Assembly: GCF_000499845.2 (NCBI RefSeq)
Contig: NC_023754.2
Location: forward strand, 6,588,477-6,652,476
Direction of reading: 5' to 3'
Length of the DNA: 64,000 nt
From: Phaseolus vulgaris
Lineage: Eukaryota; Streptophyta; Magnoliopsida; Fabales; Fabaceae
Shown: positions 1 through 10,378 of the stretch, one piece after another
How positions within the stretch are numbered: position 1 is the stretch's first letter
Layout: each line of letters starts with the position of its first letter
Made by a program: the position numbers and the translations under genes
Notes under the pieces: model-generated
Told to the model about the DNA's origin: nothing
Seen by the model: only the letters and a program-made list of their open reading frames with translations
Databases searched by the model: none

Positions 1-1
1 T

Positions 2-460
2 TACTTTGAAGTTGACACTACAAATGAAAGAAATGACACAATTAAGGCAGCAAGTGAGATAGACAACTCCACTCTCCTCAAGATGGGATTTCAAAAGGAA
101 GATGATAGCTGGATATTCAGAAGGAATGCTACAAACAAAGCTGAAAATGAAGCTGCTGATCCAGAAAATGAAGAAGAAAATGCTGATGGAGTGCAGAACA
201 TGGATGCATCACCAGTACACTCTGCTGGACATGAGGATATTGCTGCTACAAGCCAAAATGCAATGGTTGCATATGAGGCACCTGAATACAGAGGTGAACC
301 TCTGTCTATGTTTGAAAGACAAGTGCTAAGCAGGCTGGACACACTCACATATGAGCAGAAAGCACACTATGAAATGACCTACGCCAGGTTTCAACACTTG
401 GATGACCAACTTGAAGGAGTTCAAGTGCAGCTAGCTGAGCTCTATTACAACAACAAGTGA
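2..460 (+). CDS. C-terminal part of env-like extra ORF of a SIRE-type copia element (element F), 5' cut by window edge
   Basis: The frame is open from the left edge of the window to a TAA-free run ending at the TGA of 458-460, so the N-terminus lies outside. It has a short conserved-looking start (LLKMGF), an acidic Glu/Asn-rich middle and a C-terminal stretch of about 60 residues rich in Leu, Gln and Glu that looks like a coiled coil and ends LAELYYNNK. No enzymatic motif is visible. It lies just upstream of a polypurine tract and a long LTR. That is the place of the extra env-like ORF of SIRE/Maximus copia elements, many of which have a C-terminal coiled coil. The family assignment rests on position and style. 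It could also be a generic plant-transposon ORF. An internal ATG lies at 83. Confidence 0.5.
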   Translation, partial: YFEVDTTNERNDTIKAASEIDNSTLLKMGFQKEDDSWIFRRNATNKAENEAADPENEEENADGVQNMDASPVHSAGHEDIAATSQNAMVAYEAPEYRGEPLSMFERQVLSRLDTLTYEQKAHYEMTYARFQHLDDQLEGVQVQLAELYYNNK

Positions 461-903
461 TCCTATTCCTAAGTCTTTATCTTTTATATGTTGTTGAACA
501 ATTTGGAATTAATCTGTACTGTTTCGTTTCTGCACTGGGTTTTAGTTGTTTTGTGATTTGTAATGAACCTCTATGGTTTATTGGTTTTATTTGAACTGTT
601 ATGTATGGCTATTATTGTTTCTGTGGTATTTTGTGCTCTCATTCTGTTTGATGAATCCAAAGGGGGAGAAGAATAGCCTAGAGAACAGCCTAAGAATAGC
701 CTGATACAGGTTCTGCAGATGATATTCACAGTGGCTGCTGATATGATTCAGATGTTAAATCTGCAGGTATATCATTTCTAAATCTGTTGTTCTGCTTTAA
801 CACCTGTTTTCTGTGTATATGGTTCTGTACAGATTTGGTCATGATCTCTCTTCAAAGCTGTGCAAAGCAAAGGGAATTTGTCTCCATCAAACAAGGGTGT
901 TCT
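461..903 (+). other. 3' untranslated region of element F with polypurine tracts
   Basis: This T-rich non-coding stretch lies between the env-like ORF and the LTR. A purine run (aaagggggagaag, about 658-671) is a good polypurine tract. A second weaker one (about 886-900) lies directly before the LTR start TGTTGAAG. The same order (two PPT-like runs, the second after a 'tttgtcttcatcaaa' type sequence, then TGTTGAA) is seen on the minus strand at 16432-16740, which supports the boundary. Confidence 0.5.
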
Positions 904-2611
904 TGTTGAAGCTGGAGGAAGCTTCTTCCCTACCAAGACTTGATGTGTGTTTGATGAAGAAAATGGCTTAAGTGCTTTAAAGATTGTAATAGGATTTTAG
1001 ATTCATTTGTAATTAGGCTTGTAAGTGTGTATGATTGCCTTTTGCTGTGTAACCTATCCTAGATGCCTAACCACGTCTAAATCAAGCACATGATGTGGTT
1101 AAATGGTTTTTGAAAAGCTTTTTAAAATGTTTTTAACAGTTTTAAAACAGTACACAAATAAATCTGTTTTATGGAGAAAGAATCTGTTTATTTCTTCTCT
1201 GTTAAAAAGGCTTTCGTTAAATGGTTTTTGAAAAGCTTTTTAAATGGTTTTAACAGTTTTAAAACAGTACACAAATAAATCTGTTTTATGGAGAAAGAAT
1301 CTGTTTATTTCTTCTCTGTTAAAAGGTTTTTCTAAATTTCTGTTAAGGCACCAAGGGAAAGCTCAGTTCGTTATTTCAGTTAAGCTGAGCTGGCCTGTGT
1401 GTTATACTTTAATCTGTTTTACTGTGAAAGAACAGGTTTATTCTTTGGTCTGCTGAAAGATTTTTCACAAGTTAGTTAGGGCACCAAAGGTACCACTCAG
1501 ACAGTTATTTCTGTTAAGCTGAGTTGGCAGTTTTCACAAAATAAATCTGTTAAGTTCAAAACTGAATCTGTTGTTTTCTTAACTGCTTTTCAACTGTTTT
1601 TTGAAAAGAAGTTAGAAACTGTTTTCTATATAAAGAAAAGTCTCTCTCACATGAATCAGTGCTGAGGAATTACGCTTTTGACAGAAATCAAACAATTTCC
1701 ATGTGAGAAGAAGGATTGAAAGAGTTTTTGAAAGGTTTTCCAAAGAGATTTTCAAGTGTGCTTGTTCTAGGAAACCTTGAATCTTGGTGAAGGTGCTGGT
1801 GCAGTTCTGCAGCAAATTGAACTACTGGTTTTGAGTTCTTGCATCTTCTTTTCAGGTGTAATCTTTCCTTTATTCTATTTTGTAAAGGTGTATGTGTTAG
1901 TCACTCCTTGATAGGGTTTCTTGGAGTGCAAGGTGTGCTGAAATAGGGTTTTTCAGCATTGTGTGAGTTGTTCTTGTAGTGTTCAAGAACTGCTGGTTTT
2001 GTAAGTGATTGGTACTGTTTTTTAGTGAATTCCACCTTGGGGTAAGGTGAGACTGGATGTAGCTCTGTATGAGTGAACCAGTATAAAAACGTGTGTATCT
2101 TGTATTCTCATCCCTGCACTCTTTTCTGATTTCTTGCTTAATTCTGTCAAGAACTAAATCTGTTCTTTTGAAATTGAATCTGTTAATTCTGGGTTAAGTG
2201 AAAACTGTTCTCCCTGATTTGTTAAAGTTTTCTGATCATAAACAAGGTTGCTGCATATAATGGTTTAAGTGAATTGTGAACAAACTGACCATTCATTAAA
2301 ACCTAAGAAAGGATCATACTTCTTGAAATCTTGTGTTGTGTAATTGTTGGTTGATTTCTAAGCATAGTTGTATCCTTCATCCTCACAATATTAAGCTGAT
2401 CTGGTTCTGTCATAATTCTCTGTTGATCACAATTTTACATTGAACAAAATTCAAATTGTGCCAAGACTGCTCTGCAGAATCAATCTGTTTCATGTAAAAA
2501 CAATCTGTTCTTTTTGCCTCTGGAATACTGAAAAATTGTGTGTTCTTGCGAAAATTTTATAAGCTCAATTCACCCCTCCCCTCTTGAACTTAGACACTAA
2601 TAGACCCAACA
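904..2611 (+). mobile_element. 3' LTR of SIRE-type copia element F
   Basis: The LTR runs from TGTTGAAG to CCCAACA, about 1.7 kb. The start matches the starts of the two solo LTRs at 13427-14491 and 14584-15720 read on their own strand (TGTTGA...). The end has the same 'aattcacccc...ctcttg' block that closes all related LTRs here (3025, 25065). Inside are a 118-bp tandem duplication and five pairs of an AATCTGTT motif spaced 20-21 bp apart. The matching 5' LTR is outside the window, so insertion age cannot be read here. Confidence 0.65.
1105..1338 (+). repeat. 118-bp tandem duplication inside LTR of element F
   Basis: The unit starting ggtttttgaaaagc at 1105 recurs at 1223 with only a few differences. 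Each unit carries one pair of AATCTGTT motifs, so the duplication doubled that pair. Confidence 0.85.
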
Positions 2612-3025
2612 GTTCTGTCTTGAGGTGTGAAGTTTTGCAAAGGGGGTGAGTAGGCTTTGTGGGATTCAAAGTCACCTTTTTATGGTGTGTGATTGCAATA
2701 TGTGTTGATTACTAGTGGAAACTCAGAGGTTTGTCTGAGAACTGGATGTAGCTTAGGGATTGAGTGAACCAGTATAAACCTTGTGTGTAGATCTCTCTTT
2801 CTCTCAAACTCTCTAACTATTTGATATTTTCGCTGTTATAAAAACCGATTAAAACACAGTTTTAACCAGTTAAAATTCCGATATTTGTTTCTTTTGGATA
2901 GTTTGATTGCCTTCCTTAAGTGCTTATCTGAGTTGTTTGTTAAAGATTCATTCTAGACCAAGTATTTGCGAAAATCTTTGATAAAACAATTCACCCCCCT
3001 CTTGTTTAAGCCATCAATTCTTACA
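2612..3025 (+). mobile_element. Right-hand fragment of a second SIRE-type LTR (G)
   Basis: The fragment carries the 'actggatgtagct...gagtgaaccagtataaa' block that is also found in element F, and ends with caattcacccccctcttg...ttaca. It starts abruptly where F ends, so F probably inserted into this LTR. Its right end abuts a minus-strand gypsy reverse transcriptase, which it interrupts. Confidence 0.6.
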
Positions 3026-3537
3026 GTTGGCATGAGTCAGATTTGACCACAATGTCGTCCACATAGACTTCGACGTTTTGGCTGAGCATCCCTTTGAAAA
3101 TGTAATCCATCAGTCGTTGATAGGTGCCACCTGTATTTTTAAGGCCGAAAGGCATGACTTCATAATAGAAGTTGTTACAGTCGATCATGAATGCTATTTT
3201 TCCTTTGTCTCTCGGGTGCATCTGAATTTGGTTATATCCATACTATGCATTCAAAAAACTTAAAATGTTGTGGTTGGCCGCTCCATCGACGAGGCGGTCG
3301 ATGCTTGGTGGAGGATAACAATCTTTTGGATAGGCTTTGTTGAGGTCGGTATAGTCAGTTCACATTCTCCCTTTGCCATTCGACTTTTTGACTATGACCA
3401 CATTGGCCAACCATGTTGTGCAGTGTGCTTTTTTTATGAAGCCAACTTTCACTAACTTCCCACGCTTTTGTCGTGCGGCAACACGCTTTTCTACGCCCAT
3501 CTTTTGCTTTTTTGGGGCTATTGGTTTAGCTTCTTTG
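3026..3537 (-). pseudogene. Reverse transcriptase fragment of Tat-type gypsy element H1
   Basis: On the minus strand the region encodes a Ty3/gypsy RT core. The MHPRDK, YYEVMPFGLKN and catalytic YVDD box (YVDDIVVKSDS, about 3035-3067) are intact, and the upstream SIDRLVDGA and ANVVIVKKSNGK motifs lie at 3270-3420. A stop interrupts the frame near the LNA-YGYNQI motif. The 3' part of pol (rest of RT, RNase H, integrase) is missing because LTR fragment G cuts it at 3025. The 5' continuation of pol lies beyond the hAT insertion at 6811. The wording of the motifs is that of the Tat lineage, like element A at 54200-54600. Confidence 0.85.
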
Positions 3538-6500
3538 TAGGGATGGCAAAGTGGGGCGGGGCGTGCGGGCCGGCTCGCGGCTTGCTAGTAAAAAACGCGG
3601 GGCGGGCTGGCCCGCTAACCCGCAAGGAAAAAAAAATTGACACTTACCAGCAGCAGGGCAACGTAATTAGGTTTCTACAAAATTTCAAAGAAAGAAACAC
3701 AACACAATTGCGCTCACATCTCACAGGGGCTCAACTATTGCTCCCAAACGGTCCACTCACAAACGCTCTCGGCAACGCCACTGCCGTTCACTCCGTCAGC
3801 ACTGCCGATCGCGCCGCCTCTGCTCGCTCGTGCCGCCTCCGATCACTTCTGCACCGCTACCGGACCGCACTATTGCTACAGCTACTGCCGCCACTCCTTC
3901 TCCACCACACAAGGAAAGTTTTTTTCTACAAATTAATTGGAGATTTGTGTATATGTGGTTTGAAATTTTGATATAAATTGGGGATTTATGTTTATTTGAT
4001 TTGAAATTTTGATATAAATTGGGGATTTGTGTTTATTTGTTTTGAATTTTTTTATGTAAATTGGGGATTTGTGTTTATTTTGTTTGAAATTTTTATATAA
4101 ATTGGGTATTTGGGTTTATCTGCATATAAATTAGGGATTCTATATTTTCCAACAGGATCTCAATTTGCAAATTGATTGTAATGGATGAAGAATGTAACAT
4201 GCCTCTTTGTGACTTTGAATTGGAGGAAGACGATAATACTGAGAAACAATCTGAAACTGTTGAACCTGAAAAAAAAAAAAGGGATAAGACTAGCACATCT
4301 AATTGTTGGAGGTATATATTTTACCAGGATTAAGGAGGGAAAGGATGGAAAAGAAAGGGCAAAGTGCAATAGTTGCAACAAAACATATATAACTTGTGGA
4401 AGAAAATATGGGACTTCTCATTTAAATCGTCATCTTATGAAGTGTGTTAAAAGAAAATCTGAATATGTGGGTCAAATGATTTTGGATATGCAGGGAAAGT
4501 TAAAGGCAAAAAAAAAGAGATCAAGTTGTACATCGGGAATTGTTGTCTAGTCTATTTATTAGCCACAATTTGCCTTACAAATTTGTTGAGTATCCCGAAC
4601 TTAGGACTTGGATAAACTACTTGTGTCCTGATGCAATTATGATTTCTAAAAAACTCTTAAGGCTGATATTGGGAGAATGTATATGAAAGAAAAAATAATG
4701 CTTAAGGAATTGATTGCTTCCATTCCTAGTAGGATATGCTTAACTTCTGATTTATGGACATCTATTAATACTGAGGGTTTCATATCATTGACTGCACATT
4801 TTGTTGACCTGAATTGGAAGTTAAATACCAAGCTACTAAACTTTTGTCATATGCCTCCCCCTCACACAGGTTTTGAGTTGTCTAAGAAAATTAATGAATT
4901 TTTACAAGATTGGGGACTAGAGAAAAAGGTGTTTTCTCTGACTTTGGATAATGCTTCTGCTAATGATGTTCTCCAAAATAATTTAAAAAGGCAAATTATT
5001 TTGCAAAATGGTTTGATATGTGGTGGTGAATTCTTTCATGTTCGTTGTTGTGCACACATATTGAATTTAATTGTTCAAGAAGGATTAAAGGTGCTTGGTG
5101 ATGCTTTGGACCAAATTAGAAATAGCATCAAGTATGTGAGGGGTTCGGAAAGTAGAATGATGAAATTTAAACAATGCCTTGAAAGGTTTAGTGATATTAA
5201 TGCATCATCTGGGTTGTGTCTTGATGTCCCTAGAAGATGAAACTCCATTTATTTGATGATTAATAGTGCTCTTAAATATCAACGTGTTTTTGGAAGCTTG
5301 CATTTGGTTGATGAATCTTATAAGTATTGCCCTACAAAGGAAGAGTGGGAGAGAGCTGGAAAAATTTGCGAGTTCTTGTTACCCTTTTATGAAATCACGA
5401 ACTTGATTTCTGCTACAAGTTATCCCACTTCCAACTTGTTTTTTTTACAAGTTTGGAAAATTCAGTGTTTATTGATGGAAAATGCGAAGGATGAAGATGT
5501 ACTAATTAAGAACATGGCTAAATTGATGATAGTAAAGTTTGAGAAATATTGGGATGAATATAGCGTTGTACTTGCATTTGGTGCAATTTTAGACCCAAGG
5601 ATGAAGTTAGAAACATTGGGATTTTGCTTTGAAAAAATTGATTCACTTACTTGGGAACTAAAATTGGAAAAGATCAAGGAAAATTTATACAAATTTTTTG
5701 CTGAATATTCTACCAAAGGTTTCACAACATCATCAAGTGTTCAAAAGCAAAGGCAAGGACAATCTTCATTCTCATCATCTATGTCTAAACCAAGTCTTTT
5801 TTATGTAAGTTATTTACTTTAATAATACTTATTAATACACTTTAATTCATTTTTAATTTTTTTTACAACAATCCATTATACTAACTTATTACATCATTGT
5901 AGGAATTAAAAATGCGCAAACTTCAAGTAGCTAATAAAGCTGGAAGGTCACAACTTGACACTTATTTGGACGAACCAACTTTGGATTTTGACTATTCAGA
6001 GCAGATGGATGTGTTAGATTGGTGGAAAAATAATAGTCAACGTTTTTCTGATCTTGCTTTAATGGCTAGAGATTTGTTGAGTATCCTTATAACCACAGTT
6101 GCATCAGAATCTGCATTTAACATTGGTTCTCGAATTCTTAACAAGTATAGGAATCGAGTTTTGCCTGAAAACGTGGAAGCAATCATTTGTACTTCTAGTT
6201 GGAAGCATGGATTTTATGAAGGTAATTCGATTATTTATTTTATCTTATTTTTATTGTATTATTTTTATAAAAAAATAATTAATTAATTGTCATTGTTTTA
6301 ATGTATGCAGATGACGGGGAAGATAATAATTATGAAAAAATGGATGAAAGTTCTTCTAAGGCGGCATCCAATGTTATTGAAATGGAAGAATGTCAATAAT
6401 GTTTATGTTTAATGTTTTTGAATTAATGTTTATGTTTATGTTTAATGTTTTGGAATTAGGTATTTTTAATGTTTTGGAAGTGGAAGAATAATGATATTTG

Positions 6501-6802
6501 ATATTTATCTTCATGTTTAATGTTTTGATGTTTGACTATGTTTGAAAAGGAAGAAAAAAAATTTAGGTTTGATAGTAACAAATATATAGGTTTAATTTGA
6601 CAATTTTTTAAGAATAAAATGTAAAAAAAATATATATTTAATTTAAAAAAAAACGCGGGCCGACCCGCAAACCCGCGGGCCAGCTCTTATGCGGGGCAGG
6701 TCGGGAATTCTAGCCCGCAATAACTATGCCCGACCCGCATTTTTGCGGGCAATGCGCAGGGCGGGCCAATGCGGGGCCGGCTGGCCCGCTTTGCCACCCC
6801 TA
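3538..6802 (+). mobile_element. hAT DNA transposon, complete ends
   Basis: Terminal inverted repeats are tagggatggcaaag at 3538 and ctttgccacccct at the right end (6789-6802). They are flanked by a perfect 8-bp target duplication, cttctttg (3530-3537 and 6803-6810). An 8-bp TSD and TAGGG(A/G)TGGCAAAG ends are diagnostic of the hAT superfamily. Both subterminal regions (about 3545-3620 and 6650-6795) are unusually GC rich, with many GCGGG/CCCGC words in both orientations, probably the transposase-binding repeats. It sits in the pol gene of H1. It is absent from the H3 copy and from fragment H2, so it arrived after those copies separated. Confidence 0.95.
4182..6399 (+). pseudogene. hAT transposase (BED finger, RNase-H-like core, hAT dimerisation), degenerate
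   Basis: The start is taken at the ATG at 4182 (MDEECNMPLCDFE). Visible parts in order are an acidic N-terminus, a BED zinc finger (CNSCNKTY...HLNRHLMKC, about 4365-4445), the core with ICLTSDLWTS (about 4735-4765) and LTLDNASAND (about 4940-4970), and the C-terminal dimerisation domain with SESAF and GSRILNKYR (about 6105-6160). Two plausible introns with GT..AG ends lie at 5805-5902 and 6222-6310, and the stop is at 6397. Breaks are a 4-bp duplication near 4315, indels in A-runs near 4515 and 4650, and a TGG-to-TGA change near 5238. With intact ends the copy could be mobilised only by a transposase supplied from elsewhere. Confidence 0.85.
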
Positions 6803-9282
6803 CTTCTTTGTAAATGGAGAGACATTCGTGCTCACTCTAGGCATATCAACAACTATCCAAGCAAACAAATCAACATTATCAATTAAGTTTGGCTTACTAG
6901 CTTGTTGTCGTCCAGTTTCAAGGAAGTCCCCATGTGTGTCGTATGATTGTCATCTTGGAGGGGTAGAGGGCAAAGGGCCTCGCTTGGCTCAATACGGGCT
7001 TCATGGAGCCGAGGGTCAAGATCGGCGAGGGCGACCATGTGTTCTTTTTGTCTTTCTCTCACGGGATCGTTCCCTGGTTGGTTCCCTACATCTTGGTGAG
7101 CGTCCCCTCTTTTCCATGGATTGTCCGGGCGGTGAGGCCTTGTATAATTGACTGGTCAATTCAACCTTCAAACTTGCGACATAACATTCACAAGTTGTCT
7201 TTTGATCAACATGGACCATCACGATGTCACCGACTGTCGATGCAAACTTCATTGTAAGGTGGGGAGTGGACACTATTGCTTGCAGACGGTTTATGGATGA
7301 CCGTCCAAGCAATATATTATAAAAGGTATTTGTATTTACCTGAAGATACCTAATTTTATTGTTTTGCAAAGATACCTCTCTTCCCCAAACATGGTGTACA
7401 AATTGATGAATCCTCTTGTGTCCACCCGCCCCCTGAAAAATCCAACAATATGGTCATCACAGGGTTGAATTTCTGATTATGGAATCCTCATTTTCTTAAA
7501 AATCTTCCAGTACAGAATATTGACCAGGTTGCCCTGATCCACCAACACCTTAGTGATGGCGAATTTATCTATCTCCACGGTAATGACCATAGGGTTGTCC
7601 TGGGCTGGGTTGATGGTAGTGAAATCGTCATCTAAGAAGGTGCTTCATGGAATCCTCGGTCGGCCCTTGGTGGTTATCGAATGGACCGACTGAATGGCCC
7701 GAAGGTGTTTTTTTCGAGTGGTACTAAAACGTCTGCCTCCAGCAAATCCTCCATCGATAGTATTAACTTGCCGAGTGTTGTATTTGGGATCTTGGTTCTC
7801 TAGGGAAGGACTTCTACGAATTTTTCCCTCTCTCCGACCCATGTTTCTGAGTGGAATTGGATTGGCTATGGTGTTGATGACCTCTCGAACGCCGTGTTTC
7901 GATCGATCGTTTCTCCGAGGACTCTCGCTCCGTGGCCGAGTCGTGCATACAATTTCACTCTTTCTTTTCTTCTTGGTAGGACGTTGGTCATTGTCAAAAC
8001 GACGTGATCCTTCTCATCCAAACCGTGTGTACTTCTCTTTCCGATCCCTAGAATGATACCTCTCCCTTTGCGAGGATCTGTATGAGTTGGTGTTTGTCTG
8101 AACAAAATTGCGCAAATGATCGAACTAGATAAGTTCCTCTATTTTGTCCTTCAACACTTGACACTTCTCGATCGTATGGTCGAAGTTGCGATGGTACTGA
8201 CAATTTTTGGACATATCGACGTTTCTTGGACTTTGTAGTTGCTTTAATGTTGGGATCAGTTCGACCTATAGTGCCTCGTCCAGAATTTTACCCCTTACAG
8301 CATTGAATGGGGTGTAATTAAGAAACTGAGGAACTTGATTTTCTCTCAACTTGTCTCATTGACCAAATGCAGGTCGATTTCCTCTATCTTTCTCCTTCCC
8401 TTTATCTCCTCCATTCTTGGATCAAACACTTCTATGGAAGTTGCTCAATTCCTTTAATTACATGAACTTAGTTGCTCGGTACCTCAATTAATCAAGATCT
8501 TTGGTTGGTCTCTTGATCAAACTTTCTGTGAACTAGCCTGGTTGGATTGCCGAGACCAGGTGATGCATGACTATTTCTGGCATAAAATTTATGATACTCA
8601 AACAAAATTTACCGAACCTCTCCATGAATGTACGTAAGGATTCTCCCTTTTCTTGCTTTATGTTAAGGAGGGTCATCAACAAAATATGATGCAGTCAGCT
8701 CGTCGCATATTGAGTAGTAAATTTAGTCGCCAAGGCTTTGAAGTTATCCACCAAATTAGGTGGGAGTCGGGTGAACCAACTGAGTGTCCCTTTTTGGAGA
8801 GAGGTAGGGAAAACCTTGTACCACACGACCTTGTTTGTCGTGTAGAGGTCCATCTGTGTCTTGAAAACGTTCAAGTGCTCGTCCGTGTCTGTGGAACCGT
8901 CATAGAGCCTGATAATCAGTCCCTTCCATTTGGAGGGGAGTTGTGCTTCCATTATTTCATCTGTAAAAGGATGTCCTTTAAAATCCTCGTCGTCAAAGGC
9001 CGGTGGACCATTCAGTTTGCATGGAGTTATGATGAGTCTCCGTTCGAGATTGCTCCTCTTGTTTAGATCCGTTGAGTCGTTGCTTCAACTCTTTATTCTG
9101 CTCCTTGAGAAGGCACACCTTTTCTTCGTTCCTCCGTTGATCTTCCATACTCTTTTTACGCATCTCCTCCACTTGCGCTTGGAGTGTTTGAATTATTGCG
9201 ATCTGCATCGTGGTTGACTATGTTCCTTCTTGACACCATTGTTGCTAATCTGGAGTTGATTATGAAATTAACTATTATCTCG
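6803..9282 (-). pseudogene. gag-protease and start of pol of Tat-type gypsy element H1
   Basis: Read on the minus strand from 9230 down. First is a coiled-coil N-terminus (QTLQAQVEEMRKKS, near 9200). The retrotransposon gag domain follows (WKGLIIRLYDGSTDTDEHL, WFTRLPPN, about 8695-8950), then a basic linker. A protease comes next, with an ILLGRSSINRL box and the HVDQKTTCECYVASL tail (7150-7330). The pol N-terminus (VDLFAWIVVDMP) lies just beside the hAT element. Frames are broken by several stops and indels. The same region is present at 17037-19635 with about the same order and better-kept protease, so the two are copies of one ancestral insertion. Confidence 0.8.
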
Positions 9283-9300
9283 GCCCCACGGTGGGTGCCA
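9283..9300 (-). promoter_or_regulatory. Primer binding site of Tat element H1
   Basis: On the minus strand it reads tggcacccaccgtggggc, two bases from the LTR end. It differs by one base from the tggcgcccaccgtggggc next to the LTRs at 41472 and 63779. The conserved TGG start pairs with a tRNA CCA end. The tRNA species is not assigned here. Confidence 0.75.
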
Positions 9301-9302
9301 AT

Positions 9303-9863
9303 TGTACTTGTATAGGCAAAAAGAGCATAAATAGTACCTGAAATTGGTTGTACAATTGGTGACATATCGGTGATCTCCTTGTTCCTTCCTTCGAGTTTCC
9401 TTCCTTAAATGCTGGTGCTCGGTCGGGGTTGACCTAAAAAAGGTACTTTGATGGTTAAGTAAGTACTTTGTGTAAATAGTGTATATTTGTAACTAATTAA
9501 AAGCGTACCTTACCTTACACCTCTGTAAAAGGTTTATTTATAGTGTTAATCATGGGCCCTTGTTGTGATGGGTTGATTGTCAATTGTTCACTGATGTGTA
9601 ATGTGATTCCTAATTTATAGGGAGATATATTGGTACATATGTTGGCATATTTGAAGAATATCTTTAATATCTTTCAATTAATCATTATTTAGATGATTTG
9701 TTGGAGATATTCCCCGCATAATTAGGGGCATATGAATATGACTCGTTAAGTGCTCTTGTAAATATCATAGTTGTCATTTATTAAGTGTCTTGAGATGTTT
9801 TTGACCTGGTCGGTTGGTCGGTCGTCAAGACTGAGACTGACTCGTCCGGTACTAACTGGTACA
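9303..9863 (-). mobile_element. 5' LTR of Tat element H1
   Basis: On the minus strand the LTR runs from TGTACCAGTTAG to ...AAGTACA, about 560 bp, next to the primer site. The start resembles those of the Tat LTRs at 36838, 59357 and 63023 (TGTACT...). The sequence outside it (ttacaaaataaaataatc) is shared with the outside of the H3 LTR at 20192, so the flanks were copied together. Confidence 0.75.
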
Positions 9864-10143
9864 TTACAAAATAAAATAATCAAAATTTATACAACCTACA
9901 TTGATTGATAGAACAAAATAAACAATAATGGCTTTGGTTCAATAAGAAATACCTTTATATTGGTGATACTGAAAAATCAAACTAAGTCTTTTGTGGTTGA
10001 CATTTTTTTTTTTCATGTTTCTTTTCTCTCCTCAACTTATTTTTTTTCTTTTTGTTCTTTTTTCAATCTTTTTATCTCACATTTCTTTCACAAGTTTTAT
10101 ATTGTATTGTGCCTTTTGTTATAAAAAGTTTTCCAAATAATAA
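9864..10143. other. AT-rich spacer shared by both composite copies
   Basis: This non-coding T-rich stretch lies between the Tat LTR and the copia LTR. Its counterpart at 20192-20465 is closely similar (for example acctacattgattgataga in both). It is old flanking DNA of the two insertions and is what shows that the two Tat-copia pairs are duplicates rather than independent insertions. Confidence 0.7.
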
Positions 10144-10378
10144 TGTAGTGCAAGTATAAGAAAATGGTAAGAAAAAATGGTAATTTCTTATTTTCTTGTG
10201 TGTATTTACAACACTGCATGTATAGGAATATATACAAGTGTACAAAGACTTTCTCTCTAAATTACAAGCTAATTATTTGGTAATCCACTAATCATGGGAT
10301 TTTGTGATCCACTAATCATGGGAATCTATCATTATCAAGTTAATTGTGTATAATTTGATAATCATTATTTCCTTAATA
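10144..10378 (-). mobile_element. 3' LTR of copia element J1
   Basis: This short LTR (about 235 bp) on the minus strand starts TATTAAGG, where TG would be usual, and ends CTACA. It is preceded by the polypurine tract cttgagggggag (about 10379-10393 on the plus strand as its complement). A counterpart of the same length lies at 20466-20699. Confidence 0.75.

Noticed and set aside
3545..3620. GC-rich block considered as a CpG island promoter of a host gene
   Set aside because: The same block occurs inverted at 6650-6795, inside perfect hAT ends and target duplications, so it is subterminal transposon sequence.
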